A DNA stretch of 45,639 bases from Pseudohongiella sp. Lineage in GTDB: Bacteria; Pseudomonadota; Gammaproteobacteria; Pseudomonadales; Pseudohongiellaceae. Both the position numbers and the translations under genes were made by a program. The notes beneath the pieces were generated by a model that saw only the letters and a list, made by a program, of their open reading frames with translations, did no database searches and had not been told where the DNA came from. The DNA is taken from the NCBI GenBank assembly GCA_013204155.1, contig JABMOK010000181.1:1-45639 (forward strand), written 5' to 3'. Below, piece by piece: positions 36,537 through 45,639 of this stretch (within the stretch, counting starts at the first letter, position 1; each line of letters starts with the position of its first letter).

Positions 36537-37217
36537 TTATTCGCGCAGGCTAATTATTTTCCAGGCCGAATTTTTTGCGGCTTCTCTTAGTTGTTCATCG
36601 GGATCTACTACGATGGGAGTCGCCACCTGATTCAATAAAGCCAAATCGTTAATAGAATCGCTATAGAACACACTCTCAGAAATTTGCCATTCACCATTTT
36701 GAGAATCCAGCCATTGCTGTAATTTTTCGACTTTACCTGACTGATAACAAGGAATGCCAGAGATATTGCCGGTGAAGTGATCATTTTCCATTTCTAATTC
36801 TGTCGACAGCAAATGATCAGCCTGAAACAAGCTGGCGATAGGGGTCGTAATGAATTCGTTGGTGGCGGTAATAATAACGCAGAAATCACCGGCCTCTTTG
36901 TGCTGAGCAACCAATGACAGGGCGGTTTCCAACATAAGTGGCGCTATGGCTTCTCGCATGAACTCGGAATGTAATTGATTTCTTTCAGCGGCGCTCAATT
37001 CGAGGATTGGGGTAAGTGTGAATTTTACATAGCTATGAATGTCCAGGGTCCCTTGTGTGTATTGTTGGTAAAACCAGTCATTCTTGCGGCGGTGCTCCGC
37101 CGCATCCACCAGATTCTTGCTAATTAGAAATTCGCCCCATGCATGATCGCTATCACCGGCCAACAGGGTATTGTCCAGATCAAACAACGCGAGCTTCCCT
37201 GAGCTAAGCGACTGCAT
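36537..37217 (-). CDS. HAD-IB family phosphatase (SerB-like)
   Basis: A 226-residue cytosolic phosphatase of HAD subfamily IB, as in phosphoserine phosphatase-like proteins. Motif I is LFDLDNTLL (nucleophile Asp and general acid Asp), motif II IITATNEF, Lys in GKVEKL, and motif IV YSDSINDLALL. The helical cap lies between residues 20 and 90. It sits next to rppH, as in Pseudomonas. The substrate is not proven. It is divergent from rppH across a 300-base region and is followed by the imelysin gene 14 bases later, so these two are probably one unit. Confidence 0.9.
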   Translation of the reverse strand: MQSLSSGKLALFDLDNTLLAGDSDHAWGEFLISKNLVDAAEHRRKNDWFYQQYTQGTLDIHSYVKFTLTPILELSAAERNQLHSEFMREAIAPLMLETALSLVAQHKEAGDFCVIITATNEFITTPIASLFQADHLLSTELEMENDHFTGNISGIPCYQSGKVEKLQQWLDSQNGEWQISESVFYSDSINDLALLNQVATPIVVDPDEQLREAAKNSAWKIISLRE

Positions 37218-37518
37218 ATTTGGTCTCTCCTTTGTGAAATCGGGAGTTTGCTCGCGCGCTTTGAATAATCAGCAATACAGGCATTGTTAGTGGCTGAATT
37301 TTCCTGATGAATGCGCGTGGCAAACTGAATCTAATCATTATACCTGCGGGACTCGCTAAATCAGCACAAGATATGCCGTCTACAGGCTCAGCCAAAATTG
37401 ACAAAAATTGGTTAAGCTATTGATATATCAATAAATACTCGTCTCAGGCTATGGTCTTGCCATTGATCATTAGCGAGAGTTTGTGAAACAATGCCTACTT
37501 ATCTTTGTCAAAGGGCAG

Positions 37519-38016
37519 ATGGCTGTGATTGATTCCCGGGGCTACCGTTCAAACGTTGGCATCGTAATTTGCAACAGAAGTGGCCAATTACTTTGGGCCA
37601 AGCGAATAGGCCAGAGCGCATGGCAGTTCCCGCAGGGAGGCATTAAGCAGAGAGAATCTGTGGAAGAAGCGCTCTACAGGGAACTGGATGAGGAGGTCGG
37701 TCTGACGAAAGGCGATGTCCGAATACTGCACCAGACCGACGATTGGTTGCATTATCGTTTGCCGGACAACTATATTCGCCATAACAAAGATCCATTGTGT
37801 ATAGGTCAGAAGCAGAAATGGTTCTTACTGAGCCTGGAAAGTGAAGACAGCAAAATAGAATTGAGTAAAACTGACAAACCTGAATTTGATGATTGGCGAT
37901 GGGTGAATTATTGGTACCCCGTTGAACAGGTAATTGAATTTAAGAGAGATGTATACCAAAAGGCACTGGAACAGCTATCAGCCCCTCTTAGTGTCTATCT
38001 TGAGCCCGAAGCCTGA
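37519..38016 (+). CDS. rppH: RNA pyrophosphohydrolase
   Basis: Nudix hydrolase that strips the 5' pyrophosphate (or one phosphate) from mRNA and so starts RNase E decay. The Nudix box is [23 protein letters not shown] (G-x5-E-x7-REUxEExGU) in full. [17 protein letters not shown] and WQFPQGG match E. coli RppH. The frame is open from an earlier TTG-type start at 37483, but ATG 37519, with AAAGGG 4 bases upstream, matches the family start (165 residues). The next gene is ptsP, as in other gammaproteobacteria. Confidence 0.96.
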   Translation: MAVIDSRGYRSNVGIVICNRSGQLLWAKRIGQSAWQFPQGGIKQRESVEEALYRELDEEVGLTKGDVRILHQTDDWLHYRLPDNYIRHNKDPLCIGQKQKWFLLSLESEDSKIELSKTDKPEFDDWRWVNYWYPVEQVIEFKRDVYQKALEQLSAPLSVYLEPEA

Positions 38017-38204
38017 TTGTCAGGTAAATTAGCAAAAGCAGGGTGGATTGTCAGACGGATGGGTATATCGCTCTTCTAATTGTCTCAAAAGCTCGTACCT
38101 GAAAACAAAAATTCCAGCGACCAGTAGGGTCGTGTTCGACAGAACTCTCTTCAGTCGAGAAAACAGATTCGCCACGGCGATCTATAAGCGGAGTGCCATA
38201 ATCC

Positions 38205-40478
38205 ATGCTGGACCGATTGCGCAGCATTGTACAAGAAGTGAATGCAGCTAAGGATTTGCAGTCGACGCTGGATATTATTGTGAGCCGTGTAAGAAAGGCG
38301 ATGGGGACGCAGGTCTGTTCAGTCTATCTACTGGACAAGGAGTTAGACTGTCATGTACTAATGGCCTCTGAAGGATTGAATAAGGAAGCAGTAGGGCATG
38401 TTAGTTTGCAAGTTGGTGAAGGCCTGGTGGGTCTCGTCGCAAAGCATGCCGAGCCGATTAACCTTGAAGACGCTTCCCTACACCCCAGTTTTCATTATCT
38501 AAAAGATACCGGAGAAGAAAATTTTCACGCCTTCCTCGGCGTACCCATCATTCACCATCGCTCTGTATTAGGTGTGCTAGTCGTACAACACGAAGATCGT
38601 CGTCGCTTCGATGAGGGCGAGGAAGCTTTCCTGATTACTCTCTCTGCACAACTTGCGGGCGTGATTGCGCACGCCGAAGCGACCGGAGCGATCGAGGGAA
38701 TTAGTCCATCTGGGCATAAGACATTTGATACTGTCTTTCCTGGAGTTTCAGGCTCTTCTGGCGTTGCGATTGGACAGGCGGTCGTAGTTTTTCCTCATGC
38801 TGATCTCAGCAAAATTCCTCAAAGACACGCACGAGATATTGAAAAAGAAATCGAGTTCTTCAAGATCTGTTTGAATTCAGTGCGCAATGACATGCGCGAT
38901 TTGCATGCAAAAATGGCTGGGCAGGTAGCCGAAGAAGAGCGCCAGTTGTTTGATGTTTATGTGCGAATGCTGGATGACAGTGCGCTTGGCAACGAGGTCG
39001 TTGAAAGGATAAAGATGGGATCATGGGCGCAGGGTGCACTCGCCTATGTGGCAAATGAGCATGTTCGCAATTTTGAAGCTATGAACGATTCCTATTTGAG
39101 CGAACGCGCAATCGATATTAAGGATTTGTGTAGTCGTGTCCTTTTCTATTTGCAGGAAAAAGACCCGATAGAAACCGAATATCACGACAATACTATTCTG
39201 GTGAGCGAAGAATTAACGCCGGCTATGTTAGCCGAAGTCCCTAAGGAAAAACTCAAGGGTCTTATTTCAGTAAAGGGGTCAGGTAACTCGCACGTAGCAA
39301 TTCTAGCCAGAACTATGGGTATTCCAACAGTCATGGGGGCGGTAGATTTGCCCTATAGTCAACTGGAGGGAAAGGAAGTAATTCTTGATGGCTATAAAGG
39401 CGAGGTAATTACTAATCCGTCTGAGCTATTGCGCAAGCGATATTTGGAGACCATTGAAGAGGAGAATCAATTAGTAAAAGGCCTGGAAGGCCTGAAAGAC
39501 CTACCTTGCGAAACGGCAGACAAGCATCGAGTGCACCTGTGGGTTAACACAGGACTCATGGCCGATGTAATGCAGTCTCTTGATCAGGGGGCGGAAGGCA
39601 TTGGGCTGTTCCGTACCGAAGTTCCCTTTCTCCTTAGTGAACGTTTTCCCAGCGAGCAAGAGCAGAGCGTAATCTATCGTGAACAACTTGAAGCCTTCGC
39701 CCCCAAAGTTGTCACCATGCGAACACTCGATATTGGTGGTGACAAATCCTTGCCCTACTTTCCAATCGAGGAAGCAAATCCCTTTCTAGGCTGGCGAGGG
39801 ATCCGGGTTACACTTGATCATCCAGAGATTTTTACTGCGCAGATACGCGCGATGTTGCGAGCAAGTGTAGGCCTGGAAAATTTGCAGATTATGTTGCCGA
39901 TGATCAGCAACGTGAATGAGGTTAATTCCGCAAAGCAGTTGATCAAGAAAGCATTCAGAGAACTCCTGCAAGAAGGTATCAAGGTAAAATATCCGCCGGT
40001 AGGCGTAATGATTGAATTGCCAGCCGCGGTATATCAGGCTCGCACGCTTGCCAAGATGGTCGATTTCATCTCCGTGGGGAGCAATGACCTGACTCAATAC
40101 CTGTTGGCGGTAGACAGGAATAATCCGCGCGTTGCCAATCTGTACACCGCCTTTCATCCGGCGGTACTCAGCGCTCTACAACAAGTGGTCACTATGGCTC
40201 ACGCGGAAGGAAAGCCTGTCAGTATTTGTGGTGAGATGGCTGGCGATCCGGGCGCGGCGGTGCTACTTATGGCGATGGGGTTCGATATATTGTCAATGAA
40301 TGCGGCAGCCTTGCTGAAAGTAAAATCTGTAATACGCAGCTTGACCATGGAGGTGGCGCAAGATCTTCTGGAGCAGGTGATGGAGTTGGACGATGCGCAG
40401 ATGATCAGAAGCGCGGTAGATCTGGCGCTCTACAATGCCGGGGTTGATCGTCTACTTCGCTCTTCACGGACTAACTAA
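38205..40478 (+). CDS. ptsP: Nitrogen-PTS enzyme I (PtsP), GAF-linked
   Basis: Cytosolic 757-residue phosphoenolpyruvate-protein phosphotransferase, first step of the PTS-Ntr (PtsP-NPr-PtsN) regulatory phosphorelay. Residues 1-165 are a GAF sensor domain (SLQVGEGLVGLVAKHAEPINLEDA). An NPr-binding helical part follows (180-290). The swivelling domain has the phosphorylated His363 in SGNSHVAILART. The C-terminal PEP-binding barrel is shown by GIGLFRTEVPFL, MRTLDIGGDK, GVMIELPAA, FISVGSNDLTQYLLAVDRN and SICGEMAGDP. All catalytic blocks are intact. It stands 188 bases after rppH and is probably co-transcribed. Confidence 0.97.
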   Translation: MLDRLRSIVQEVNAAKDLQSTLDIIVSRVRKAMGTQVCSVYLLDKELDCHVLMASEGLNKEAVGHVSLQVGEGLVGLVAKHAEPINLEDASLHPSFHYLKDTGEENFHAFLGVPIIHHRSVLGVLVVQHEDRRRFDEGEEAFLITLSAQLAGVIAHAEATGAIEGISPSGHKTFDTVFPGVSGSSGVAIGQAVVVFPHADLSKIPQRHARDIEKEIEFFKICLNSVRNDMRDLHAKMAGQVAEEERQLFDVYVRMLDDSALGNEVVERIKMGSWAQGALAYVANEHVRNFEAMNDSYLSERAIDIKDLCSRVLFYLQEKDPIETEYHDNTILVSEELTPAMLAEVPKEKLKGLISVKGSGNSHVAILARTMGIPTVMGAVDLPYSQLEGKEVILDGYKGEVITNPSELLRKRYLETIEEENQLVKGLEGLKDLPCETADKHRVHLWVNTGLMADVMQSLDQGAEGIGLFRTEVPFLLSERFPSEQEQSVIYREQLEAFAPKVVTMRTLDIGGDKSLPYFPIEEANPFLGWRGIRVTLDHPEIFTAQIRAMLRASVGLENLQIMLPMISNVNEVNSAKQLIKKAFRELLQEGIKVKYPPVGVMIELPAAVYQARTLAKMVDFISVGSNDLTQYLLAVDRNNPRVANLYTAFHPAVLSALQQVVTMAHAEGKPVSICGEMAGDPGAAVLLMAMGFDILSMNAAALLKVKSVIRSLTMEVAQDLLEQVMELDDAQMIRSAVDLALYNAGVDRLLRSSRTN

Positions 40479-40555
40479 TCTTGAGCGCCCAGGGCCGCTT
40501 AATATTTCTCGCCCATTTATTGCGCCCCGCAGGGCCACCAGGCCTTATCCGAAAA

Positions 40556-41191
40556 CTATCGGCGGGTGGCGTTGTTCGTATTCTCAAAGAAATCTACCAC
40601 GCCCGAGTCGAGGCAATATTCAGCGCCCACGATTAGCAATTTTCCTTGTGTGATTAAGGACTCCAGTATCGACGAGCCATGGCGCAAGTTTTCCACCGAG
40701 GCCTCGATGTTGGCGCGCACCGCCCGTTGCATCAAATCAACCGGATCATCTGAATTAGCCGAGTTTATCAAAGGCTCTATAGCGGGGCGGATTCGGTCAA
40801 CAATGGCATATAAATTCGGCGAACGACTCTCTGTTGGTTGTGTTAATTGTTCCAGAGTGGCCTCTACCGCGCCGCACATGGAGTGACCCAGGACAACAAC
40901 AAGTCGAGTGCCAAACTTTTCGGCAGCGAACTCAATGCTGCCAATTTGAGAAGGTGCGACAATATTGCCGGCTACTCGAATAACAAACAAATCTCCTACG
41001 CCTTGGCCAAATACGATTTCTGCTGGAACTCTTGAGTCGGAACAACCAAGAATAATCGCAAAGGGGGCTTGATTACTTGTCAATTGAGGATGGATTAAGG
41101 CATCCTCAATATGCTGACTTTCTCCTGCGCGGAATCGAAGATTGCCTTCTTTCAGTCGCCGTAGCGCATCGTTAGCGCTAATCATTTCCAT
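40556..41191 (-). CDS. can: Beta-class carbonic anhydrase
   Basis: Zinc enzyme that interconverts CO2 and bicarbonate, 211 residues, cytosolic, no signal peptide. Zinc ligands are seen in ILGCSDSRVPAE (Cys with the Asp-Arg dyad) and GHSMCGAVEA (His and Cys). The start MEMISANDALRRLKEGNLRF is typical. It is convergent with ptsP with a 77-base gap. A 16-bp tandem duplication lies just upstream of the ATG. Confidence 0.95.
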   Translation of the reverse strand: MEMISANDALRRLKEGNLRFRAGESQHIEDALIHPQLTSNQAPFAIILGCSDSRVPAEIVFGQGVGDLFVIRVAGNIVAPSQIGSIEFAAEKFGTRLVVVLGHSMCGAVEATLEQLTQPTESRSPNLYAIVDRIRPAIEPLINSANSDDPVDLMQRAVRANIEASVENLRHGSSILESLITQGKLLIVGAEYCLDSGVVDFFENTNNATRR

Positions 41192-41199
41192 GGCGCCCG

Positions 41200-41231
41200 A
41201 AAGTTAGCAAACCACAAAGTTAGCGAAACAC
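41200..41231 (-). repeat. 16-bp tandem duplication upstream of the carbonic anhydrase
   Basis: Two copies, AAAGTTAGCAAACCAC and AAAGTTAGCGAAACAC (14 of 16 identical), just upstream of the carbonic anhydrase start, where they could affect its promoter spacing. Confidence 0.75.
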
Positions 41232-41335
41232 AAAGACGATATTGAAGCCCGGCGGGGGAACACCTGTTTATGCGCTATCTCCAGAAAAACAATTAAATGG
41301 GGGTAAACGGAATAGCGGTAAACATACAGCAAACT

Positions 41336-41373
41336 CCGAAACTTGAAAACACTTTTCAGGTTTCAAGTTTCGG
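41336..41373. other. Perfect 13-bp inverted repeat
   Basis: CCGAAACTTGAAA and TTTCAAGTTTCGG pair around a 12-base loop, 23 bases after the lipoprotein gene stop. It lacks a T-tract; it could be an RNA 3' hairpin or a protein-binding site. Confidence 0.6.
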
Positions 41374-41395
41374 GCTCAGAAGGGAGGGGTCTCTA

Positions 41396-41923
41396 CTAAT
41401 CAGTCTCTGGCAAAGCGGGGTAACTTTCCAGCAGCGATTGGAATGCTTGATAGAAGTAGGGTCGGGCCCGATCCTCATGCATGTACTCGCCTGGAGTAAC
41501 CTGATGAATTCTACTCAAGGAGCCCGCCCAAACTACCTCATTGCTTCGGGTTTCAATAATTTCGATTTCAATTCTGGCAACATAATTGAGCTCAACATTG
41601 AGAGATTCAATTCTAATAAAGGGGTCAATTTTTTGTTGGCCGGGAACGAGATCAACTTGAGTATAGTGCAGGACTACTCTCACATCGTTAATCCTGTCAT
41701 TTCGACTTAGACCCTTTTGCTGGAACGCCGATTCAAACTCTGCTGTAACATAGTCGCGAAGAAAGAGTGGAACATCTACCAGTTCCAGACCGTACTCGCT
41801 ATAGCTGGCATAATTTTCCGGACAGCATGTGGTAAGACTGGTCCCGATTTGCATGCCCGTTTGGGCACAACTACCCAAGATTAATAAGCAACTTGCAAGG
41901 ATAACTATTTTCAAATTCTTCAC
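41396..41923 (-). CDS. Lipoprotein of unknown function
   Basis: A 175-residue exported lipoprotein with a signal peptide and lipobox LGSC (Cys19). The mature part is an alpha/beta protein with strands such as VRVVLHYTQVDL, LNVELNYVARIEIEIIE and NEVVWAGSL. This resembles small DUF4136-type or LptE-like envelope lipoproteins, but I cannot name a family with confidence. It carries Cys pairs (TTCCPENY) near the N-terminus. Single gene with a hairpin downstream. Confidence 0.75.
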   Translation of the reverse strand: MKNLKIVILASCLLILGSCAQTGMQIGTSLTTCCPENYASYSEYGLELVDVPLFLRDYVTAEFESAFQQKGLSRNDRINDVRVVLHYTQVDLVPGQQKIDPFIRIESLNVELNYVARIEIEIIETRSNEVVWAGSLSRIHQVTPGEYMHEDRARPYFYQAFQSLLESYPALPETD

Positions 41924-42162
41924 TTTAGATCCTCCTGATTTATTTTCCCAATCCCTAAGCCCAGAATACTATCAAAACATAGGAATTCCTTGATCCAGCT
42001 TAACAATAGCAGTTTATATTGATTTCTTTTTCCATGGCCGGGATCAGAATACTACACTAGCAGGGTTCGCGGTAATGGTTTTCGGTAACGATTTGCGGTA
42101 ACTGCGTAGAATAGCCTGATCCCGCCCAAGGCCCTGAGTAGTAAGCCAGCGCCGATCCGCAA

Positions 42163-42945
42163 CTAAGGGATTTGCAGATGATAATAGTGACACTCGGTCT
42201 TTGCGCCGGATTCGTCGTAGTTTTGTTCGCTAAAACGAATCTCTCCGGAATCGTCAAATATGACAGCGCTCGAACACAGCGTTCCATAATGTCTTTCGGT
42301 ATTTTGAATAAACGCCGCTGAGAGCTTGCGTTCCAGTTCGATTGCAACGCCGGTATCGGGCAAGTCAATATCAGCGGCTTGAGATCGGTCATTCATCATT
42401 GCGATTAAATGATCTGTGCCTAAATCCTGTTTGGAATCTAGCAGGGTTTGTAGGCTTCGCTTGCCTTGTTCAACCTTCGGCCAGGCAGAATTTAGCAAAC
42501 CATTCGAGAGGCCATGGATGCCTGGCTCGACTTCGCAAATGTTTTCTTGCTGATTATTTACATAGATGAGAGAGATGGCATCACCGATTAGAAGATTATA
42601 ACCAGCGAATTCTGCAAAGGTAGGCCTCAGCGAGTCACAGTATTGTTGAGGTGACTCCTCTCCCGCTAGAAAATTTCTGCAGAGTTCTCCCCTGGACCTC
42701 GATCCGGGTTTAGTCTGTGATGGGTCGCGAATATTAGTCACGGCGGCAAAGCGGCCGCTTCGGCTTATGCCCAGCCAGGTTCCGCCGGCCACTAAATCCC
42801 GGCCGGCAAGCACTTGCTGTGTGCTGCTTTCACCGGTCCAGAAATCCGCTTGCGCAGTTTCACGGGTAAAAAACTCGTCTCTGTTAGCGGCTACAACCAG
42901 GGGATAGCGAGGGTCAGCCTGGAACGCAATAATGATAAGGCACAT
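42163..42945 (-). CDS. NRDE (TANGO2-like) protein
   Basis: A 260-residue cytosolic protein of the NRDE/TANGO2 family. Its name motif is present in PLVVAANRDEFFTR, with MCLI at the start (an N-terminal Cys as in Ntn-type folds) and VAGGTWLGISRSGRFAAVTNIR. Function is unclear; eukaryotic relatives have been linked to heme or lipid handling. It often lies in the ptsP-lgt-thyA neighbourhood. The start ATG at 42945 is the family start. Single gene. Confidence 0.92.
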   Translation of the reverse strand: MCLIIIAFQADPRYPLVVAANRDEFFTRETAQADFWTGESSTQQVLAGRDLVAGGTWLGISRSGRFAAVTNIRDPSQTKPGSRSRGELCRNFLAGEESPQQYCDSLRPTFAEFAGYNLLIGDAISLIYVNNQQENICEVEPGIHGLSNGLLNSAWPKVEQGKRSLQTLLDSKQDLGTDHLIAMMNDRSQAADIDLPDTGVAIELERKLSAAFIQNTERHYGTLCSSAVIFDDSGEIRFSEQNYDESGAKTECHYYHLQIP

Positions 42946-43126
42946 TGTCTATAGCCTAACTTCTTTTTGGCAGGAGTGTATGTGGTGAATTAAGTTGATC
43001 GGGCGATTTTACGCGTTAATGGCCAAGAAATGACATAGTCCTGGCAAATTACCGCGCCAATGGAGAATTTTTGCGAGTCCGGGAGGCCCTGAATGCTTGC
43101 CGGGCGGGGTATTAGGTGGTCTGCAC

Positions 43127-43358
43127 GCGAAGTCGAGTCGGTGAGTCGGCCATCTATCCTTCCATTTAGCCAGCGCTGCGGAACTCGTCTTCGACTCAAG
43201 GATTCCTCCAGCGACATCTCGGAATCCGCATAGAAATACGCTTTTACTTACCTTCAGAAATTTAGTCTAACGCGTTCTGTCCTCGCTCAAACTGGCTAAA
43301 TGGAAGGATAGAAACATGGCCTGATTGTGCGCCAAGGGACTCACCGACTCGACTTCGC
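43127..43358. repeat. Large inverted repeat, arms A and B
   Basis: Arm A (43127-43147) is the perfect reverse complement of 43338-43358 (21 bp). Arm B (43154-43173, CTATCCTTCCATTTAGCCAG) is the perfect reverse complement of 43292-43311 (20 bp). The spacers between A and B differ (6 and 26 bases). The central loop of 118 bases contains segments that pair with the second hairpin. Confidence 0.95.
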
Positions 43359-43481
43359 TTGAGCAAGTGAATACGGCTAGTCTTTGCATTTTTATAAGCC
43401 TAAAACTACAAACCGCTCTTAACGGGTAGCCCTAACGTATTGAATCCGCAATCCTGACGCCATTACTGAAGTAAGGTGCCT

Positions 43482-43628
43482 GCCCTCTACCCTGTCTTTC
43501 TTGCAATCAGAGCACGTTTTAGCGCGGCTATTTTTTCAGATTAAGCGAGGACTGTCTGAGCGAAGCGAGTTCCGCAGCGCTGAAAAAATAGTCGCGCGTG
43601 TGCTCGCAAGAAAGACAGGGTAGAGGGC
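43482..43628. repeat. Second large inverted repeat
   Basis: 43482-43504 is the perfect reverse complement of 43606-43628 (23 bp), and 43528-43539 of 43580-43591 (12 bp, CTATTTTTTCAG). Between them CGAGTTCCGCAGCGCT (43566-43581) is the reverse complement of 43172-43187 in the first element. AGCGAGGAC (43544-43552) matches 43279-43287 in reverse. The two elements are thus related. Confidence 0.95.
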
Positions 43629-43869
43629 GGGTGCCGGGAAAATTTCATCTAAGAAATGCCGCAACAGATGCGGCAGCAAGAACTACCGCTAGTCCAGTGC
43701 AGGTGCTTTTCTTCGAATTTAGCACTCTATCCAAAAACATCAGGATTATCCTATTGAGTTAACTGAATATTTTGTGCGGATATCTCGGAAGCCGAGCTCT
43801 TCGGTATGTCTGGTCTGGCGGATATTCTCGTTGGCGACAAATTTGGCAACTTTCCTGCCATGGGTTTAG

Positions 43870-43875
43870 TATAAT
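43870..43875 (+). promoter_or_regulatory. -10 box of lgt
   Basis: TATAAT 52 bases before the lgt ATG. A TTGGCA lies 21 bases upstream, too far for an ideal -35, so the match is partial. Confidence 0.5.
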
Positions 43876-43926
43876 GAGGCGCTCGGCAGACCCTCTGCCT
43901 GCAAGCTACCGAGAGATGCGTCAGTC

Positions 43927-44736
43927 ATGCTTACATTTCCACAGTTTGATCCAGTCGCTTTTGCTCTGGGGCCCATCAGCATTCACTGGTATGGCATCAT
44001 GTACATCGTGGCCTTTGGCGGCGCCTGGCTGTTGGCCTCCTATCGAGCAAAGCAGAAGAATGGGGAATGGACGGCGGATCAGATTTCAGATCTCATATTT
44101 TATGGCGCCCTGGGTGCCGTAGTAGGAGGCAGGATGGGCTCTGTCTTTTTTTACAATTTCGGCCGATTTCTGGATGATCCTGTTTGGCTGCTTCGAGTAT
44201 GGGAAGGCGGCATGTCATTTCACGGCGGTCTGCTCGGGGTACTATTCGCCTTGTATTGGTATTCGAGGCATATCAACAAGCCTTTTTTCGAGACTATGGA
44301 TTTCATCGCTCCCATCGTGCCTTTTGGTTTGGGCGCGGGAAGAATCGGTAACTTTATTGGTGGAGAGCTGTGGGGCAGACCAACCGAGGCGGCCTGGGGA
44401 ATGGTTTTTCCTCACGTTGATCAGCTGCCGCGACACCCCTCCCAATTGTATGAATTTGCCTTGGAGGGCGTAGTGCTTTTCATAATGCTGTGGTGGTTCT
44501 CCTCCAGGCCCAGACCGCGTTTTGCCGTTACCGGCCTGTTCGCCGTCGGCTATGGTTGTTTCAGATTCTTTATCGAGTTTTTTAGGCAACCCGACCTGGA
44601 TAAAGGGTTTATTGCCTTCGACTGGTTGACGATGGGGCAATTATTGTCGACGCCAATGATTATCGGCGGATTCGTATTGCTCTTCCTGGCCTATCAAAAA
44701 TCCGACTCCCAATCCCAACTGCACGCCAACCCGTGA
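43927..44736 (+). CDS. lgt: Prolipoprotein diacylglyceryl transferase
   Basis: Inner-membrane enzyme that adds diacylglycerol from phosphatidylglycerol to the lipobox Cys, the first lipoprotein maturation step. It has 269 residues and about seven membrane helices. [15 protein letters not shown], the FHGGLLG loop and [18 protein letters not shown] (the Lgt signature) are present. The last helix ends in LLFLAYQK. The ATG at 43927 lies 13 bases before the start of the first helix. It is followed by thyA with a 13-base gap, a widespread arrangement. Confidence 0.97.
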   Translation: MLTFPQFDPVAFALGPISIHWYGIMYIVAFGGAWLLASYRAKQKNGEWTADQISDLIFYGALGAVVGGRMGSVFFYNFGRFLDDPVWLLRVWEGGMSFHGGLLGVLFALYWYSRHINKPFFETMDFIAPIVPFGLGAGRIGNFIGGELWGRPTEAAWGMVFPHVDQLPRHPSQLYEFALEGVVLFIMLWWFSSRPRPRFAVTGLFAVGYGCFRFFIEFFRQPDLDKGFIAFDWLTMGQLLSTPMIIGGFVLLFLAYQKSDSQSQLHANP

Positions 44737-44749
44737 GACACACAATCCA

Positions 44750-45601
44750 ATGCAACAGTATTTGAGTTTATGCCAGCGAATTATCGATCAGGGAGTGTGG
44801 ATCGAGAACCAGCGTACGGGCAAGAACTGTCTGACAGTTATTAATGCTGATCTTGACTACGATGTTGCCGGCAATCAGTTTCCGATCATTACTACCCGAA
44901 AGAGTTTCTGGAAGGCTGCAATCGGCGAACTCCTCGGCTATTTGAGAGGCTATGATAATGCGGCTGATTTTAGAGCCTTGGGCACCAAGTCCTGGGATGC
45001 CAATGCCAATGAAAATGAGGTCTGGCTGAATAATCCAGTACGTAAGGGCGAGGACGATATGGGTCGCGTCTATGGTGTTCAGGGGCGAGATTGGCAGAAG
45101 CCCGACGGCAGTAAATTGGATCAGCTGCGAAAAATAGTAGATAACCTGTCTCAGGGCATAGATGACCGAGGCGAGATACTGACATTTTATAACCCGGGAG
45201 AATTTGAATTGGGATGCCTGCGTCCCTGCATGCATACCCACACCTTTTCCCTGTTGGGAGACACGCTTTATTTAACCAGCTATCAACGCTCTTGCGATGT
45301 TCCGCTGGGCTTGAACTTTAATCAGATTCAAGTATTCACCTTACTCGCCCTTATCGCTCAAATTACCAATAAAGAGCCGGGCATTGCCTACCATAAAATA
45401 GTTAACGCCCATATCTATGAGGATCAGCTGGAGTTGATGCGTTCCGTTCAGTTGACGCGAAAACCATTTGCTCCGCCTAAGTTGCACATAAACCCGGATA
45501 TAAAGACCCTGCAAGATATTGAAACCTGGGTCACGCTGGATGACTTTAAAGTAGACGGCTACGAGCATCATGCCCCCATTAGCTATCCGTTTTCTGTGTA
45601 G
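44750..45601 (+). CDS. thyA: Thymidylate synthase
   Basis: Makes dTMP from dUMP with methylene-tetrahydrofolate, cytosolic dimer. It has 283 residues against 264 in E. coli. The catalytic Cys160 is in [12 protein letters not shown]. Nucleotide- and folate-site blocks are [29 protein letters not shown] and [15 protein letters not shown]. The active-site loop (RPCMHTHTF) differs from the common PPCH-Q form, as in the long Pseudomonas-type variant. It is translated from the lgt transcript, 13 bases downstream. The C-terminus ends FSV, 38 bases before the window end. Confidence 0.96.
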   Translation: MQQYLSLCQRIIDQGVWIENQRTGKNCLTVINADLDYDVAGNQFPIITTRKSFWKAAIGELLGYLRGYDNAADFRALGTKSWDANANENEVWLNNPVRKGEDDMGRVYGVQGRDWQKPDGSKLDQLRKIVDNLSQGIDDRGEILTFYNPGEFELGCLRPCMHTHTFSLLGDTLYLTSYQRSCDVPLGLNFNQIQVFTLLALIAQITNKEPGIAYHKIVNAHIYEDQLELMRSVQLTRKPFAPPKLHINPDIKTLQDIETWVTLDDFKVDGYEHHAPISYPFSV

Positions 45602-45639
45602 GCTGGCAATCAAACTCGACAGCGCGCCCATGAGACAAT

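Larger units (their letters stand above)
42946..43926. other. Long non-coding gap with nested inverted repeats
   Basis: The longest gene-free stretch, 981 bases. It holds two large hairpin-forming repeats (next entries) and the lgt promoter. Frames crossing it (for example 42990-43217 on the minus strand) are made of repeat sequence and have no family resemblance. Confidence 0.8.

Noticed and set aside
37204..37404. Minus-strand 66-codon frame between HAD phosphatase and rppH
   Set aside because: Overlaps the phosphatase start, no ribosome site, no family.
42990..43217. Minus-strand 75-codon frame
   Set aside because: Made largely of inverted-repeat arms; no start site or family.

Overview
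The window reads as ordinary chromosome of a free-living, probably aquatic gammaproteobacterium, with three accessory or unusual spots. The lineage call is inference from gene content and order. An aldo/keto reductase, a DAO-type oxidoreductase and waaA stand together as they do in Pseudomonas. The block HAD phosphatase, rppH, ptsP, then lgt and thyA also follows the Pseudomonas order. A small SutA-like protein and a gcvR-type regulator agree with this. No rRNA, tRNA, CRISPR array, integrase or intact insertion sequence was seen.

Layout: 0.1-5.1 kb holds a reductase/oxidoreductase pair, the Kdo transferase gene waaA and a proline dipeptidase. 5.1-9.0 kb holds small genes (MAPEG, DUF1330, UPF0145), a small outer-membrane barrel and a protease-RimK fusion. 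9.2-14.8 kb is a one-strand cassette: LpxL-like acyltransferase, acyl carrier protein, HlyD-type adaptor, C39-peptidase ABC exporter, and a transposase-family protein without its catalytic residues. 14.8-19.4 kb is the glycine cleavage operon gcvT-gcvH-gcvP. 19.5-24.6 kb holds a DUF5916 outer-membrane protein, a redoxin gene with an in-frame TGA, signal peptidase I and a candidate structured RNA. 24.8-30.7 kb holds TraB/GumN, SutA-like, HTH, FKBP isomerase, a large cyclase-like protein and an SRPBCC protein. 31.0-35.2 kb holds a SoxC-like molybdoenzyme, DNA polymerase II and a GcvR-like regulator. 35.2-45.6 kb holds imelysin, HAD phosphatase, RppH, PtsP, carbonic anhydrase, a lipoprotein, an NRDE protein, a repeat-rich gap, Lgt and ThyA.

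The two most notable items are these. (1) The redoxin gene at 22014-22601 is interrupted by TGA exactly at the first position of its CxxC-type motif (W-TGA-P-F-C). The same frame stays open on both sides, and a hairpin just downstream fits the bacterial SECIS rules, so it is very likely a selenoprotein. (2) The 9.28-14.76 kb cassette joins acyl-carrier chemistry to a leader-peptide-cleaving exporter and a catalytically dead REP-type transposase domain. It looks like an undescribed system for making and exporting an acylated peptide or a similar product; no precursor peptide was found in it. Further structure that the genes do not explain: a compact three-way-junction RNA ending in a terminator (23919-24044, minus strand), nested inverted repeats in the 981-base gap before lgt, and several 12-16 bp tandem duplications at gene borders.
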